From Chitinophaga japonensis (GTDB lineage: Bacteria > Bacteroidota > Bacteroidia > Chitinophagales > Chitinophagaceae), in the NCBI RefSeq assembly GCF_007830125.1, contig NZ_VLLG01000004.1:546326-610325 (forward strand): a stretch of DNA of 64,000 nt. The letters run 5' to 3'. The position numbers were made by a program, and so were the translations under genes. Shown here in pieces: positions 8,042-16,059 of this stretch (position 1 is the first letter of the stretch; every line of letters starts with the position of its first letter). Below the pieces are notes generated by a model that saw nothing but the letters and a program-made list of their open reading frames with translations, did not search any database and was not told where the DNA came from.

Positions 8042-8620
8042 TCAGTCCAGTTGCTGGTAATCCGTCATGGTATCAATATCCACACTACCCTGGGGGAAGG
8101 GCACGGCGGCTACCTCCTGCTCATACTGGTAGAGCAGCTTTTTGGCGCCCTCCTGTCCTTTTAAGGCCTGTAAATGAGGGAAGAAAGACTGATCAAATAA
8201 CACGGGCACCCCCAGGGTATTGTTGTAATAGCTGGCTACGATGCTTTTACCGGTTTCCAGCTTTTTCTGCACCAGGTTGTTGAGGTGCTCCGCGTCTACC
8301 AGGGGCTGATCACAGAGCATCAGTATTACACCGGTGGCCAGGGGCGCGCGCTGCTCCAGGGCAGTTACACCCACCCGGATGGAAGAGGCCATGCCTTCCT
8401 GCCATTCCGGGTTCTCTACAATGGTCACTCGTTCCTGCGGGATCTCCGGGGAGATCACCAGGGCGTGTGCGCCCTGTACCACGATCACGGGAGTACAGTT
8501 AGTGCTGAGCGCCACCTGTATGGCGTGCTGCAGCAGGGTTTTACCCTGGTATAACAAATCCTGTTTGGGAGCGCCCAGCCGGGTGGATGCGCCCGCTGCC
8601 AGTAAGATCAAGCCTGTCAT
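8042..8620 (-). CDS. MobA-like nucleotidyltransferase (molybdenum cofactor cytidylyltransferase type)
   Basis: A 192-aa protein with the NTP-transferase signature LLAAGASTRLGAPK at residues 5-18 and the metal-binding MLCDQPLV near residue 105. It resembles MocA/MobA-type proteins that attach CMP or GMP to the molybdenum cofactor. It is the last gene of the run 2Fe-2S subunit, molybdopterin subunit, XdhC, this protein, all on the minus strand. The context supports a role in making the cofactor of the upstream hydroxylase, probably the cytosine dinucleotide form (inference). A heptamer repeat fills the gap to the upstream xdhC-like gene. Confidence 0.85.
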   Translation of the reverse strand: MTGLILLAAGASTRLGAPKQDLLYQGKTLLQHAIQVALSTNCTPVIVVQGAHALVISPEIPQERVTIVENPEWQEGMASSIRVGVTALEQRAPLATGVILMLCDQPLVDAEHLNNLVQKKLETGKSIVASYYNNTLGVPVLFDQSFFPHLQALKGQEGAKKLLYQYEQEVAAVPFPQGSVDIDTMTDYQQLD

Positions 8621-8623
8621 ATT

Positions 8624-8686
8624 GTATGATGTATGATGTAGGAGGAATGCGGGCTATTTCTCACTTCCTACTTCCAACCTCCTGCT
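8624..8686. repeat. Heptamer repeat in inverted arrangement at the 3' end of the xdhC-like gene
   Basis: One arm (8658-8686, minus-strand units such as GGAAGTA) encodes the last residues of the XdhC-like protein (RRLEVGSEK then TAG). After a short spacer the second arm (8624-8645) carries the complementary units (GTATGAT, GTAGGAG on the plus strand). The two arms could pair in RNA between the two operon genes. Confidence 0.65.
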
Positions 8687-9796
8687 TTCGTGAATAGGCG
8701 CCTTCTTATTCCTCAGGGGTGCGCCGCTGCTGGCGGTGAGCACGGTCTGTATCTCCGCGGTAATGGACAGCGCTATTTCTTCTGCGCCCTCCGCACCTAT
8801 GTCCAGGCCGGTAGGGCCGTACACTTTCTGCAACTGTTCTGCGGGTATATCCGGGCCCTCGCTGCGCAGCTCTTCCAGCATGCGCTCCAGCTTCTTTTTA
8901 GGGCCTAATGACCCGATGTAAGGCAACTGCAACGGCAGCAACTGCCGCAGCATGGCCAGGTCATAATTATAGTTGTGCGTCATGAGCACGGCCGCGGTGC
9001 GCTGGTCTATGAGCAGGTGCTGCAGGGCCTGTTCCGGTTTGGCCACCAGTACCCGGTGAGCCAGGGGGAAGCGCTGTAGGCTGGCGTAGTTGGGACGGCC
9101 GTCTATCACAGTGGCTTCCCAGCCCAGTACGCCTGCCAGCGCCGTGAGAGGAATGGCATCGTTGCCCGCGCCGAAGACCAGCAGTGATACCGGCGCCTGC
9201 AGCACTTCAATAAAAGCCGTATACTGCGCGTACTGCCGGGTAAGCGGCATACCGGTACGGAGGGCTTCCTCCGTATCGTCAATGAGCGCCTGGTGCCAGC
9301 CGGCACTATCAAAAAAGGCGTGCCTGCGCGCGCCGTTTGCCGTCAGTAACAGGGCCGTGCCGGGTTGCGGGCCTCTCCTGTCGTCCAGGGAAAAGAGGGT
9401 GGCCAGTACGGCGGATTGCCGCTGCTGCAGCCAGTCCTTCAGCAACTGTATGGGATGATGGGGCGCGCCGGGCACGATGGGCTCTATCAGTATGTGAATA
9501 ATGCCATTACAGCCCAGTCCCACGCCCAGTTTAGCGTCGTCTTCGTCTGTTGTGTCATAGGTGACCAGCATGGACTGCTGCCGGAACATTACCTGCTGCG
9601 CTTTGCGCAGGGCATCGCCTTCCAGGCAACCACCGCTGATGGCGCCGGTGAGGCTGCCGTCTTCCGTGATCAGCATGCGGGCGCCCGGCCTGCGGTAGGC
9701 GGAGCCTTCCACTCCCACCACGGTCGCCAGCGCGGTTTGCTGCCCCTGCTGCTGCGCCCGGTCGAATGCGGCCACGATATCCTTGATCTCTTTCAT
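8654..9796 (-). CDS. XdhC/CoxI family protein
   Basis: A 380-aa cytoplasmic protein with an N-terminal XdhC/CoxI domain (TALATVVGVEGSAYRRPGARMLI and GAISGGCLEGD, about 20-75) and a C-terminal Rossmann domain (LLVFGAGNDAIPL near residue 205, then VLMTHNYNYDLAMLRQLL and YIGSLGPKKKLERML). XdhC proteins bind the sulfurated molybdenum cofactor and insert it into xanthine-dehydrogenase-type enzymes. It sits 24 bases after the molybdopterin subunit gene and before the MobA-like gene, so it is very probably the maturation factor for that enzyme. The C-terminal eight or so codons are made from a heptamer repeat, so the natural end may once have been different. Confidence 0.9.
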   Translation of the reverse strand: MKEIKDIVAAFDRAQQQGQQTALATVVGVEGSAYRRPGARMLITEDGSLTGAISGGCLEGDALRKAQQVMFRQQSMLVTYDTTDEDDAKLGVGLGCNGIIHILIEPIVPGAPHHPIQLLKDWLQQRQSAVLATLFSLDDRRGPQPGTALLLTANGARRHAFFDSAGWHQALIDDTEEALRTGMPLTRQYAQYTAFIEVLQAPVSLLVFGAGNDAIPLTALAGVLGWEATVIDGRPNYASLQRFPLAHRVLVAKPEQALQHLLIDQRTAAVLMTHNYNYDLAMLRQLLPLQLPYIGSLGPKKKLERMLEELRSEGPDIPAEQLQKVYGPTGLDIGAEGAEEIALSITAEIQTVLTASSGAPLRNKKAPIHESRRLEVGSEK

Positions 9797-9820
9797 CCTG
9801 CGGGATTAGTAATTATTCAT

Positions 9821-11968
9821 TTATACTTCACTCTTTCTTTCCATTGAGAAAGCGGCGCCGCTTTTCACGAAAGGCTGCGCTCTTAAGCGATGGCCGGTAG
9901 CGGCAAATACCGCATTGGCCAGTGCGGCCGCCACGGGCGGCAGGCCCGGTTCGCCCAGGCCGGTGGGCTTTTCATTATTCTCAATAAATGCTATTGTTAT
10001 TTCGGGGGCTTCCTGCATGCGGATCAGGCGGTAGTGGTCATAATTCACCTGGTCCGGCTTGCCCCTGGTGAGCGTCAGTTCCCCGTACATGGCATGGCCC
10101 AGCCCATCTATCATAGCGCCTTCTATTTGTGTTTCCGCCCCGCTCCTGTTCACCACGGTGCCGCAGTCCACGGCGCAGTAGATCCTGTTGATCTTTAACT
10201 GGCCATTTACGTTCTGCAGCTCCACGATCTGCGCTACATAGGTGCTGAAGGAAAAATGCGCGCCGATGCCCTGGTAGATGCCGGCCGCTTTAGGCTGGCC
10301 CCAGCCGGCCATTTCCGCTACCTTTTTGATCACGGCAGCATAGCGGTCCGGGTTGTAGTCTACCTTGCCGGCGGGCTGGCTCCTGGCCTGCTCCAGCAGC
10401 TCCAGGCGGAAAGCTACGGGGTCTTTGCCCAGGTTGTGCGCGATATCATCCAGGAAGGACTCTTCCGCGTAGGCAATAAAATTGTGCACGGGCGCCCGCC
10501 AGGGACCGGTAGTGACCGGCGATTCGTATTCGTGCGTATCCACCTGCAGGTTGGGCACCGCCCCGGCGGGGAAGTTGTTCTCCCGCGCCGTTCTGCCCAC
10601 ACCTACGGAGTGGTGGTGCCAGGCAATGAGCTTGTTGTTGGCATCTACGGCCGCCCGGTATTTGTACAGGGCCATAGGCCGGTAGTAGCCGCCGCCCATA
10701 TCGTCCTCCCTTCTCCAGATGACGTTCACGGGCGCTTTGGCCATTTGGGACACGGTAACGGCTTCTTCGATGAAGTCTACCATCAGCCGCCGGCCAAAAC
10801 CGCCGCCCATACGGGTCATGCCGACCTTTATCTTTTCCCTGGGAATGCCCAGTTTTTCCGCGATGGCGGTGCGGGCCCTGTCCGGCAATTGAATGGGGCC
10901 GTACAGCTCCACGCTGTCCGCTTTCACATCCGCGAAGAAGTTCATCGGCTCCATGGTGTTATGGGGAATGAACGGGCATTCAAAAGTAGCCTCGAATGTT
11001 TTGGCTGCGGAGGCAAAAGCCTTTTTGATATTACCGTCCTTGCGCTGGGGCTCTTTGGGTTGCCGGGTCAGCGCTTTGGCGAAATTCTTTTTATAGTCCT
11101 CCGTACTTTCCAGGTTGCCGTCGTCTTCCCAGGTAGCGTTAATAGCACGGGCAGCGTGCATCACCTCCCAGGTGCTGCGGCCCAGCACGGCTATTTTATT
11201 GTCGAAGCTGATCACGTTGCTGACGCCGGGCATCTTGCGGGCGGCCGCATCGTCAAAGCTTTTCAGCTTTTGCCCGAAAGCTGGCGGGCGCACCATGGAG
11301 GCATACAGCATGCCTTCGCGTTTGGTATCGATGCCGAATTTCTGTTTGCCGGTGACAATCGCTTTGGTATCGCAGTTGGGCACACGGGTACCGATGATCT
11401 TAAAGGCGGCAGGCTCCTTCAGCTTCACTTCCGCAGGCGCGGGCATGGTGGCTGCTTTTTCCACCAGCTCGCCATAGCCGATCTTTTTACCGCTTGCCTT
11501 GTGGTGCACCATACCGGCTTCGGTAGTGCAGGTAGCGGGATCTACCTGCCATTGTTCGGCGGCGGCATTCACCAGCATTTGCCGGCCGGCCGCTCCTGCC
11601 TGGCGGAAGGAGTCCCAACTGCTGCGCACGGAGCCGCTGCCGCCGGCCACCTGGCGGGTATATTTTTCGGTATCCAGCCAGGCCTGCTCTATGCTGACGT
11701 TCTTCCAGTCCACGTCCAGCTCCTCGGCTACGATCATGGGCAGGGAAGTTTTCACGCCCTGTCCTATTTCAGGGTTGGGCGACATAATGGTGACCAGGCC
11801 ATCGGTCCCGATCTTAATGAATGCGTTCAGGTCGTGCAGCACGGCTTCGGTAGCGCTGCTGCCGCCGGTATTGCAGGCGCTGAGCCATTCCAGCCCCAGC
11901 ACCAGTCCTCCGCCGGCGGTAATGCCGATCTTGAGGAAATGTCTCCTGTTGATGGTGGATGTGCTCAT
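9821..11968 (-). CDS. Molybdopterin-binding subunit of a xanthine-dehydrogenase-family oxidoreductase (IorB-like)
   Basis: A 715-aa protein with a twin-arginine signal (NRRHFLK at about 8-14) and a Cys after LSA (lipobox-like, near residue 32), suggesting Tat export and possibly a lipid anchor. It has the two molybdopterin-binding halves typical of isoquinoline 1-oxidoreductase beta subunits, with GGGFGRRL in the middle and GEPGLPPVAAALANAV close to the C terminus. In this family the protein pairs with a small 2Fe-2S subunit and passes electrons to periplasmic cytochromes. The partner gene is immediately upstream and overlaps by 4 bases (ATGA). The substrate is probably an N-heterocycle or an aldehyde (family knowledge). 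Confidence 0.92.
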   Translation of the reverse strand: MSTSTINRRHFLKIGITAGGGLVLGLEWLSACNTGGSSATEAVLHDLNAFIKIGTDGLVTIMSPNPEIGQGVKTSLPMIVAEELDVDWKNVSIEQAWLDTEKYTRQVAGGSGSVRSSWDSFRQAGAAGRQMLVNAAAEQWQVDPATCTTEAGMVHHKASGKKIGYGELVEKAATMPAPAEVKLKEPAAFKIIGTRVPNCDTKAIVTGKQKFGIDTKREGMLYASMVRPPAFGQKLKSFDDAAARKMPGVSNVISFDNKIAVLGRSTWEVMHAARAINATWEDDGNLESTEDYKKNFAKALTRQPKEPQRKDGNIKKAFASAAKTFEATFECPFIPHNTMEPMNFFADVKADSVELYGPIQLPDRARTAIAEKLGIPREKIKVGMTRMGGGFGRRLMVDFIEEAVTVSQMAKAPVNVIWRREDDMGGGYYRPMALYKYRAAVDANNKLIAWHHHSVGVGRTARENNFPAGAVPNLQVDTHEYESPVTTGPWRAPVHNFIAYAEESFLDDIAHNLGKDPVAFRLELLEQARSQPAGKVDYNPDRYAAVIKKVAEMAGWGQPKAAGIYQGIGAHFSFSTYVAQIVELQNVNGQLKINRIYCAVDCGTVVNRSGAETQIEGAMIDGLGHAMYGELTLTRGKPDQVNYDHYRLIRMQEAPEITIAFIENNEKPTGLGEPGLPPVAAALANAVFAATGHRLRAQPFVKSGAAFSMERKSEV

Positions 11969-12429
11969 GACTTACCTCCTTTTGCTGCCAGGTGAATGGC
12001 TTTTTTGATCCTGTTATAAGTGCCGCAGCGGCAGATGTTGCCGGACATCAGGTTGTCAATGTCCTGGTCCGTGGGCTGCGGTTTGTCTTTCAGCAGGGCG
12101 GCCGCGCTCATGATCTGGCCGGACTGGCAGTAGCCGCATTGCGGCACGTCTGCCTCTTCCCAGGCCTTTTGCAGGGGATGGTCCCCTTTCTTTGAGAGGC
12201 CTTCGATCGTTACTACTTTCTGGTCCGCTACGGATGATACCGGTATGGAGCAGGAGCGCACAGCATTCCCATCCAGGTGCACGGTACAGGCGCCGCATTG
12301 CGCAATACCGCATCCGTACTTGGTTCCCGTAAGGCCTGCAAAATCGCGGATCACCCACAACAGCGGCATCTGAGGGTCTACATCCACTTTGTAGTCCTCG
12401 TTGTTGATGGTTAAATTAAAGACAGCCAT
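11965..12429 (-). CDS. (2Fe-2S)-binding subunit of the molybdenum hydroxylase (IorA-like)
   Basis: A 154-aa protein with the plant-type ferredoxin cluster motif (YGCGIAQCGACTVHLDG with a following Cys, about 40-62) and the second all-helical cluster motif (PQCGYCQSGQIMSA and GNICRCGTYNRI, about 99-140). These hold two 2Fe-2S clusters that carry electrons away from the molybdenum site. It is the first gene of the four-gene operon and its stop overlaps the start of the large subunit (translational coupling). It has no signal of its own and probably travels with the Tat-exported partner. Confidence 0.93.
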   Translation of the reverse strand: MAVFNLTINNEDYKVDVDPQMPLLWVIRDFAGLTGTKYGCGIAQCGACTVHLDGNAVRSCSIPVSSVADQKVVTIEGLSKKGDHPLQKAWEEADVPQCGYCQSGQIMSAAALLKDKPQPTDQDIDNLMSGNICRCGTYNRIKKAIHLAAKGGKS

Positions 12430-12544
12430 AATATTGCTACTAAGAAAGGTTAGCTAATCACACCATTGATTATGCATAGAAACGCTTAGAAAATTAGCAT
12501 TTTATTTCCCTGCGCGCACTTTTATTTGATGAACGGCTGTCATA

Positions 12545-12575
12545 TTTCTTACTTCCTACTTCCTACATCCTACCA
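12545..12575. repeat. Heptamer repeat at the stop codon of the MFS gene
   Basis: About four units of TACTTCC on the plus strand (TTACTTCC TACTTCC TACATCC TACC). Read on the minus strand they encode the last residues of the MFS transporter (VGCRK) and its TAG stop at 12558-12556. Confidence 0.75.
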
Positions 12576-13671
12576 ACAAAGCGGCCAGCACCAACGCCAT
12601 GCTGGCCCAGGGCGTTTGCGCAATGCCCGCCTGCGCAATCACCCATCCGCTAAGAGTAGTGCCGATGGTAAGCCCCAGGTTGCCGAAGGACACGCCCAGG
12701 CTGTTGGCAAAATCTTCCGCGCCGGGCGCCGCCTCCCGTATCCAGGTTTGCGACACCACGAAGCAGGCGGTGTGCACCAGGCCCCACACCGCGATGAGCG
12801 CGATGGTGTAAGCGGAATAGCTGCCAGATAAATAAAGCAGTATATAGACCAGGGCCAGGGCCAGCAGGCAGCCCTGCAGGGTCCGCCATACGCTTTTGCC
12901 CAGCAGGCGGCCGGCCAGCCAGTTGCCCGCCACGCCGGCCACACCGAAGAGCATCAGCATGGTGCTGACCTCTGCGCCACTGAGGCCATATACTTTTTCC
13001 ATATAATCCGCGAAATAGCTGTACATGGCAAACATCGCCGCCAGCAGCAGCACCACGGACAGTGCGGCGAGCAGGAAAGAAGGCCGTGTCAAGATACGCA
13101 GTTGCTGCCCGTAGGATACCTTTTCCGTTACCGGCATGGGCGGTACGCCTGTCCACACGCTGAGCAGGGCCAGCACATTAACAATGCCCGCGACGATAAA
13201 GGAAGCCTGCCAGCCATACAGGCTGGCCATCCAGGTGGCAAAGGGCACGCCGATGACGGTAGCCAGGCTTACCCCGCCAAAGATCACGGCCACCGCCCTG
13301 TGCTCCTCCCCTTTTGCCGCGGTACTAACGGCCACGCCTATGGCGGTAGCGAAATACACCGGGTGCAGGAAAGCGGGCAAGGCCCGCGCCAGCAATTGCA
13401 GGGGAAACGCCCCTGCTACGGCCGACAGCGCATTGGAAAGAATGAACACCGCGAGGGTGAGCAGCATGAGCTTTTTGCGGTCAAAACCGGACAGCAACAG
13501 GGTGACCCAGGGGCCGCAGAGCGCGATGATCAGCGCAAAGATGCTGATGAGCATGCCGGCGGCCTCTATGCTGATATGATAATAACGGGCCAGTTGCGGC
13601 AGTATCCCGATAACGCCAAATTCCGTGGTGATAATGCCGAATATGCCGAAGGCGGCGATGTATTTTGTCAT
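12556..13671 (-). CDS. MFS transporter (DHA1-type drug/metabolite efflux)
   Basis: A 371-aa membrane protein with about 12 hydrophobic segments. The first lines up with DHA1 efflux carriers (FGIFGIITTEFGVIGILPQLA), with the motif A-like loop LLSGFDRKKLMLL after TM2. It probably exports a small organic compound by proton antiport. It starts 6 bases after the stop of the SDR gene, so the two form one unit, itself downstream of a TetR-type regulator with matching operators. The last residues come from a heptamer repeat, so the C terminus is slightly short or altered compared with usual lengths of 390-400. Confidence 0.88.
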   Translation of the reverse strand: MTKYIAAFGIFGIITTEFGVIGILPQLARYYHISIEAAGMLISIFALIIALCGPWVTLLLSGFDRKKLMLLTLAVFILSNALSAVAGAFPLQLLARALPAFLHPVYFATAIGVAVSTAAKGEEHRAVAVIFGGVSLATVIGVPFATWMASLYGWQASFIVAGIVNVLALLSVWTGVPPMPVTEKVSYGQQLRILTRPSFLLAALSVVLLLAAMFAMYSYFADYMEKVYGLSGAEVSTMLMLFGVAGVAGNWLAGRLLGKSVWRTLQGCLLALALVYILLYLSGSYSAYTIALIAVWGLVHTACFVVSQTWIREAAPGAEDFANSLGVSFGNLGLTIGTTLSGWVIAQAGIAQTPWASMALVLAALLVGCRK

Positions 13672-13677
13672 GCGCTG

Positions 13678-14418
13678 TTATATGTTTGTTCCTCCATCAA
13701 TGGTGAGTGCGGCGCCCGTAATGGAACGGCCTTCCTCGCTGGCCAGCAGGGCCACCATGGCGGCGATGTTGTCTGCGCTGCCGAACTGCGGGATCGCCAT
13801 CAGGCTGCGCTGCCAGTCTGCATGCTCGCCGCCGGCCGGGTTCATATCCGTATCGGTGGAGCCGGGCTGCACCAGGTTCACGGTAATACGCTTTGCCCCC
13901 AGGTCGCGGGCCATGCCTTTGGTGAGACCGATGAGGGCGGATTTGCTCATGGAATAGAGGGCCATGCCGGGACCAGGCACCCGGTCTGCCAGGTTGCTGC
14001 CGATAGTGATAATGCGGCCGCCTTCCGGCAGGTGGCGCACGGCGGCCTGTGATGCTACGAACACGGCCTTTACGTTCACATCCATCATGCGGTCATACTC
14101 TTCCAGCGAATGGGTATCGAAAGGTTTGGCGTCGAAGATGCCGGCGCTGTTCACGAGTATGTCTATACGGCCCAGGGAGGCGACGGTATTTTCCACGGCG
14201 GCGGCTATGGCGGCCGGGTTGGCGTTGTCTGCCGCAATGGGCAGGGCGCGTCCGCCGGCGGCTGCCACCTCCCGGGCTACAGCCTGTGCTTTGTCCGCGG
14301 AGCTGACGTAAGTGAATGCTACGCTGGCCCCTTCTGCTGCGAGGCGTTTTACAATGGCCGCGCCGATACCGCGGCTGCCGCCCGTTACCAGGGCTACTTT
14401 GTTTGATAAACGGTTCAT
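13678..14418 (-). CDS. SDR family oxidoreductase
   Basis: Started at the ATG at 14418 (MNRLSNKVALVTGG); a longer frame to 14472 has no support. The 246-aa product has the classical SDR pattern: TGGSRGIG nucleotide loop near residues 12-19, the NSAG motif near 88, catalytic Ser in IITIGSNLADR, YSMSKSALIG with the YxxxK pair, and a C-terminal GGTNI. It should be a cytoplasmic NAD(P)(H)-dependent reductase or dehydrogenase; substrate unknown. It is followed by the MFS gene and preceded by a TetR-type repressor gene. A 14-base palindrome 82 bases upstream matches one in the repressor's own promoter, suggesting common control. Confidence 0.9.
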   Translation of the reverse strand: MNRLSNKVALVTGGSRGIGAAIVKRLAAEGASVAFTYVSSADKAQAVAREVAAAGGRALPIAADNANPAAIAAAVENTVASLGRIDILVNSAGIFDAKPFDTHSLEEYDRMMDVNVKAVFVASQAAVRHLPEGGRIITIGSNLADRVPGPGMALYSMSKSALIGLTKGMARDLGAKRITVNLVQPGSTDTDMNPAGGEHADWQRSLMAIPQFGSADNIAAMVALLASEEGRSITGAALTIDGGTNI

Positions 14419-14499
14419 ATTTATTGTGGGTTTAAAATTAGCGGTTGGGTAATGGCGGTTCGTTTTTAGCAAAAACGATCCCGTTCCGTAGGTAATTAC

Positions 14500-14513
14500 G
14501 GAATGATCATTCC
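14500..14513. promoter_or_regulatory. Predicted TetR operator upstream of the SDR-MFS unit
   Basis: GGAATGATCATTCC is a perfect 14-base palindrome. It matches the operator in the tetR promoter at 15140 (pattern GGAAYGATYRTTCC). A possible half site (CGTTCCG) lies nearby at 14482-14488. Confidence 0.6.
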
Positions 14514-14538
14514 AGAATAAGATAAAAAAAGAGAAGCG

Positions 14539-15117
14539 CTAGATCCTGATCGCTTCTATGAGGAAATCCGTCATTTGCCTTACCAGTTTTTTATTACCGG
14601 AGATCATGTTCGTTTGCCAGAGGCCGCTGAAGCTGGACACGATAAAGTTGGCCAGCATAACCGGGTCCCGGTCCGGGTTGATCTCCCCGGCCGCCTGCGC
14701 CTTTACCAGCAGCTCCTCAAATACGCGCTGCAGTCGGCCGCCATCCTTTTTCAGGAAGGCATGCACTTTTTTATCGGTTTCCGCCAACTCAAAGGAGGAC
14801 TTTACCACCATGCAGGCCATGCCTTCCTGCAGGGTCCTTTCCATGGCGCGGCGAATAACGCATTCCACCGCCTGTATGGGCGATGCGGCGCCGGCAGCAA
14901 CCCTTTTATAATCATTCAGCTTGTCCGTGGCGTAATTGGCCAGGCACTGCAGGAAAAGGGCGTGCTTGTCGCCGTAGGTGTCGTAAATGCTGGCGCGGTT
15001 CAACTGCATGGCCTCTACCAGGTCCTGCATGGAGGTGGCATGATACCCTTTTTCCCAGAACAGGTTACGGGCCTTTTCCAATCTTTCTCCCGGATCAAAT
15101 GCTTTATTACGTGCCAT
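14539..15117 (-). CDS. TetR/AcrR family transcriptional repressor
   Basis: A 192-aa protein starting at the ATG at 15117 (MARNKAFDPGERLEKA). The N-terminal helix-turn-helix is typical of the family (LFWEKGYHATSMQDLVEAMQ, RASIYDTYGDKHALFLQ, about 15-58). The C-terminal part (LQEGMACMVVKSSFELA and later helices) resembles the YxaF/TetR_C subgroup that senses small ligands. It probably represses itself and the downstream SDR-MFS genes through the two matching palindromes. Its promoter gives almost no 5' leader. Confidence 0.9.
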   Translation of the reverse strand: MARNKAFDPGERLEKARNLFWEKGYHATSMQDLVEAMQLNRASIYDTYGDKHALFLQCLANYATDKLNDYKRVAAGAASPIQAVECVIRRAMERTLQEGMACMVVKSSFELAETDKKVHAFLKKDGGRLQRVFEELLVKAQAAGEINPDRDPVMLANFIVSSFSGLWQTNMISGNKKLVRQMTDFLIEAIRI

Positions 15118-15124
15118 AACAATA

Positions 15125-15156
15125 CAAAGGTATAATTCCGGAACGATTGTTCCAAA
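15125..15156 (-). promoter_or_regulatory. tetR promoter with operator between -33 and -7
   Basis: On the minus strand there is TTTG (15156-15153), 20 bases, then TACCTTTG (15132-15125), an excellent match to the Bacteroidota promoter. The palindrome GGAACGATTGTTCC (15140-15153) occupies the spacer, a position that would block sigma binding, so the repressor is likely to control itself. Only 7 bases separate the -7 box from the start codon. Confidence 0.65.
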
Positions 15157-15164
15157 TAATAAAT

Positions 15165-16001
15165 TCAACCACGGATGTGTGCGGTTACCAGCTCCTCCAG
15201 GGCTTTGCTCAAAGCGGTGGTAACGGGGCCTGGCCTCCCCTCGCCTACCGGCCGGCCATCCAGTGCCAGCACGGGCAGGATGTGCCGGGTAGTGCTGGTA
15301 ATAAAGGCTTCTTTGGCCTTTTGCGCGGCAGCCAGGGTCACATCGCCCTCCTCCGTTTTATAACGTTTGCGGGCAAGTTGCAGCACCTTGTTGCGGATAA
15401 TGCCTTTGAGGGTATCGCGGGCGGGCGTCATCACGGTATCATCCCCGGTGACGATGAAGAAATTGGCGCGGGGGCATTCGGTAACCAGGCCATGCTGGCG
15501 GTACAGCACATCGTCTGCCTGGTGCTCCCTGATATGCGGCTGCAGCCAGATAGCCATGAGGTAATCGAGGGACTTTACTTCCGGCAACTGGCGGCGGTGC
15601 GGGTAGCTGAGCAGGCGCAGCCCTTGCTCAAAAGCATCCGCGGCGGGCAGGCGCAGGGGTTGCTGGGTAATGACCAGGTTGGGCGCTGTAATGCTGTAGC
15701 CGTCCGGGGAATAACCGCCGGTAAGCGTCAGGCGTATACCCGACGCCGGTAAATGATTACGTTGAAGCAGTTCCCTTATAATACCTTTCAGCTCTTCCCG
15801 GCTCTTTTGCAGGGGCAGGCGCATCTGTGCGGCGGAAGTGCAGAAGCGGTCCAGGTGCTCTTCCAGGAATACCGGCCGCCCCTCCAGGGTCTTGAAAAAG
15901 TCGAAGATGCCGTAACCGCGCTGCAGGGCCAGGTCGGAGACCTGCAGGGCCGCGGCTGCGGCGGGAACGAATGTGTTGTTGATGTATGTGAAAGTGTTCA
16001 T
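15165..16001 (-). CDS. Class IV aminotransferase (D-amino-acid / branched-chain / ADC-lyase type)
   Basis: A 278-aa fold-type IV PLP enzyme. Markers are RGYGIFDFFKTLEGRPVFLEEHLDRF near residues 28-53, the PLP lysine in VKSLDYLMAIWLQ (about 142), and CPRANFFIVTGDD with the phosphate-binding TSTTRHILPV near the C terminus. Members transaminate D-amino acids or branched-chain amino acids, or act as aminodeoxychorismate lyase; sequence inspection alone does not decide. It is divergent from the acyl-CoA ligase gene. Its stop lies just before the tetR promoter, so it is a separate unit. Confidence 0.85.
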   Translation of the reverse strand: MNTFTYINNTFVPAAAAALQVSDLALQRGYGIFDFFKTLEGRPVFLEEHLDRFCTSAAQMRLPLQKSREELKGIIRELLQRNHLPASGIRLTLTGGYSPDGYSITAPNLVITQQPLRLPAADAFEQGLRLLSYPHRRQLPEVKSLDYLMAIWLQPHIREHQADDVLYRQHGLVTECPRANFFIVTGDDTVMTPARDTLKGIIRNKVLQLARKRYKTEEGDVTLAAAQKAKEAFITSTTRHILPVLALDGRPVGEGRPGPVTTALSKALEELVTAHIRG

Positions 16002-16059
16002 GTGCCGGTAAATTACTCAGAAAAATTAAATAACTTGTAGCTGACCCATTCCACGCATT

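Noticed and set aside
10256..11995. A 579-codon open frame on the plus strand
   Set aside because: It is antisense to the molybdopterin subunit gene; long antisense frames are expected from GC-rich codon use, and the translation shows no family motif.
13102..14052. A 316-codon frame on the plus strand spanning two genes
   Set aside because: It is antisense to the MFS and SDR genes and would cross their boundary.
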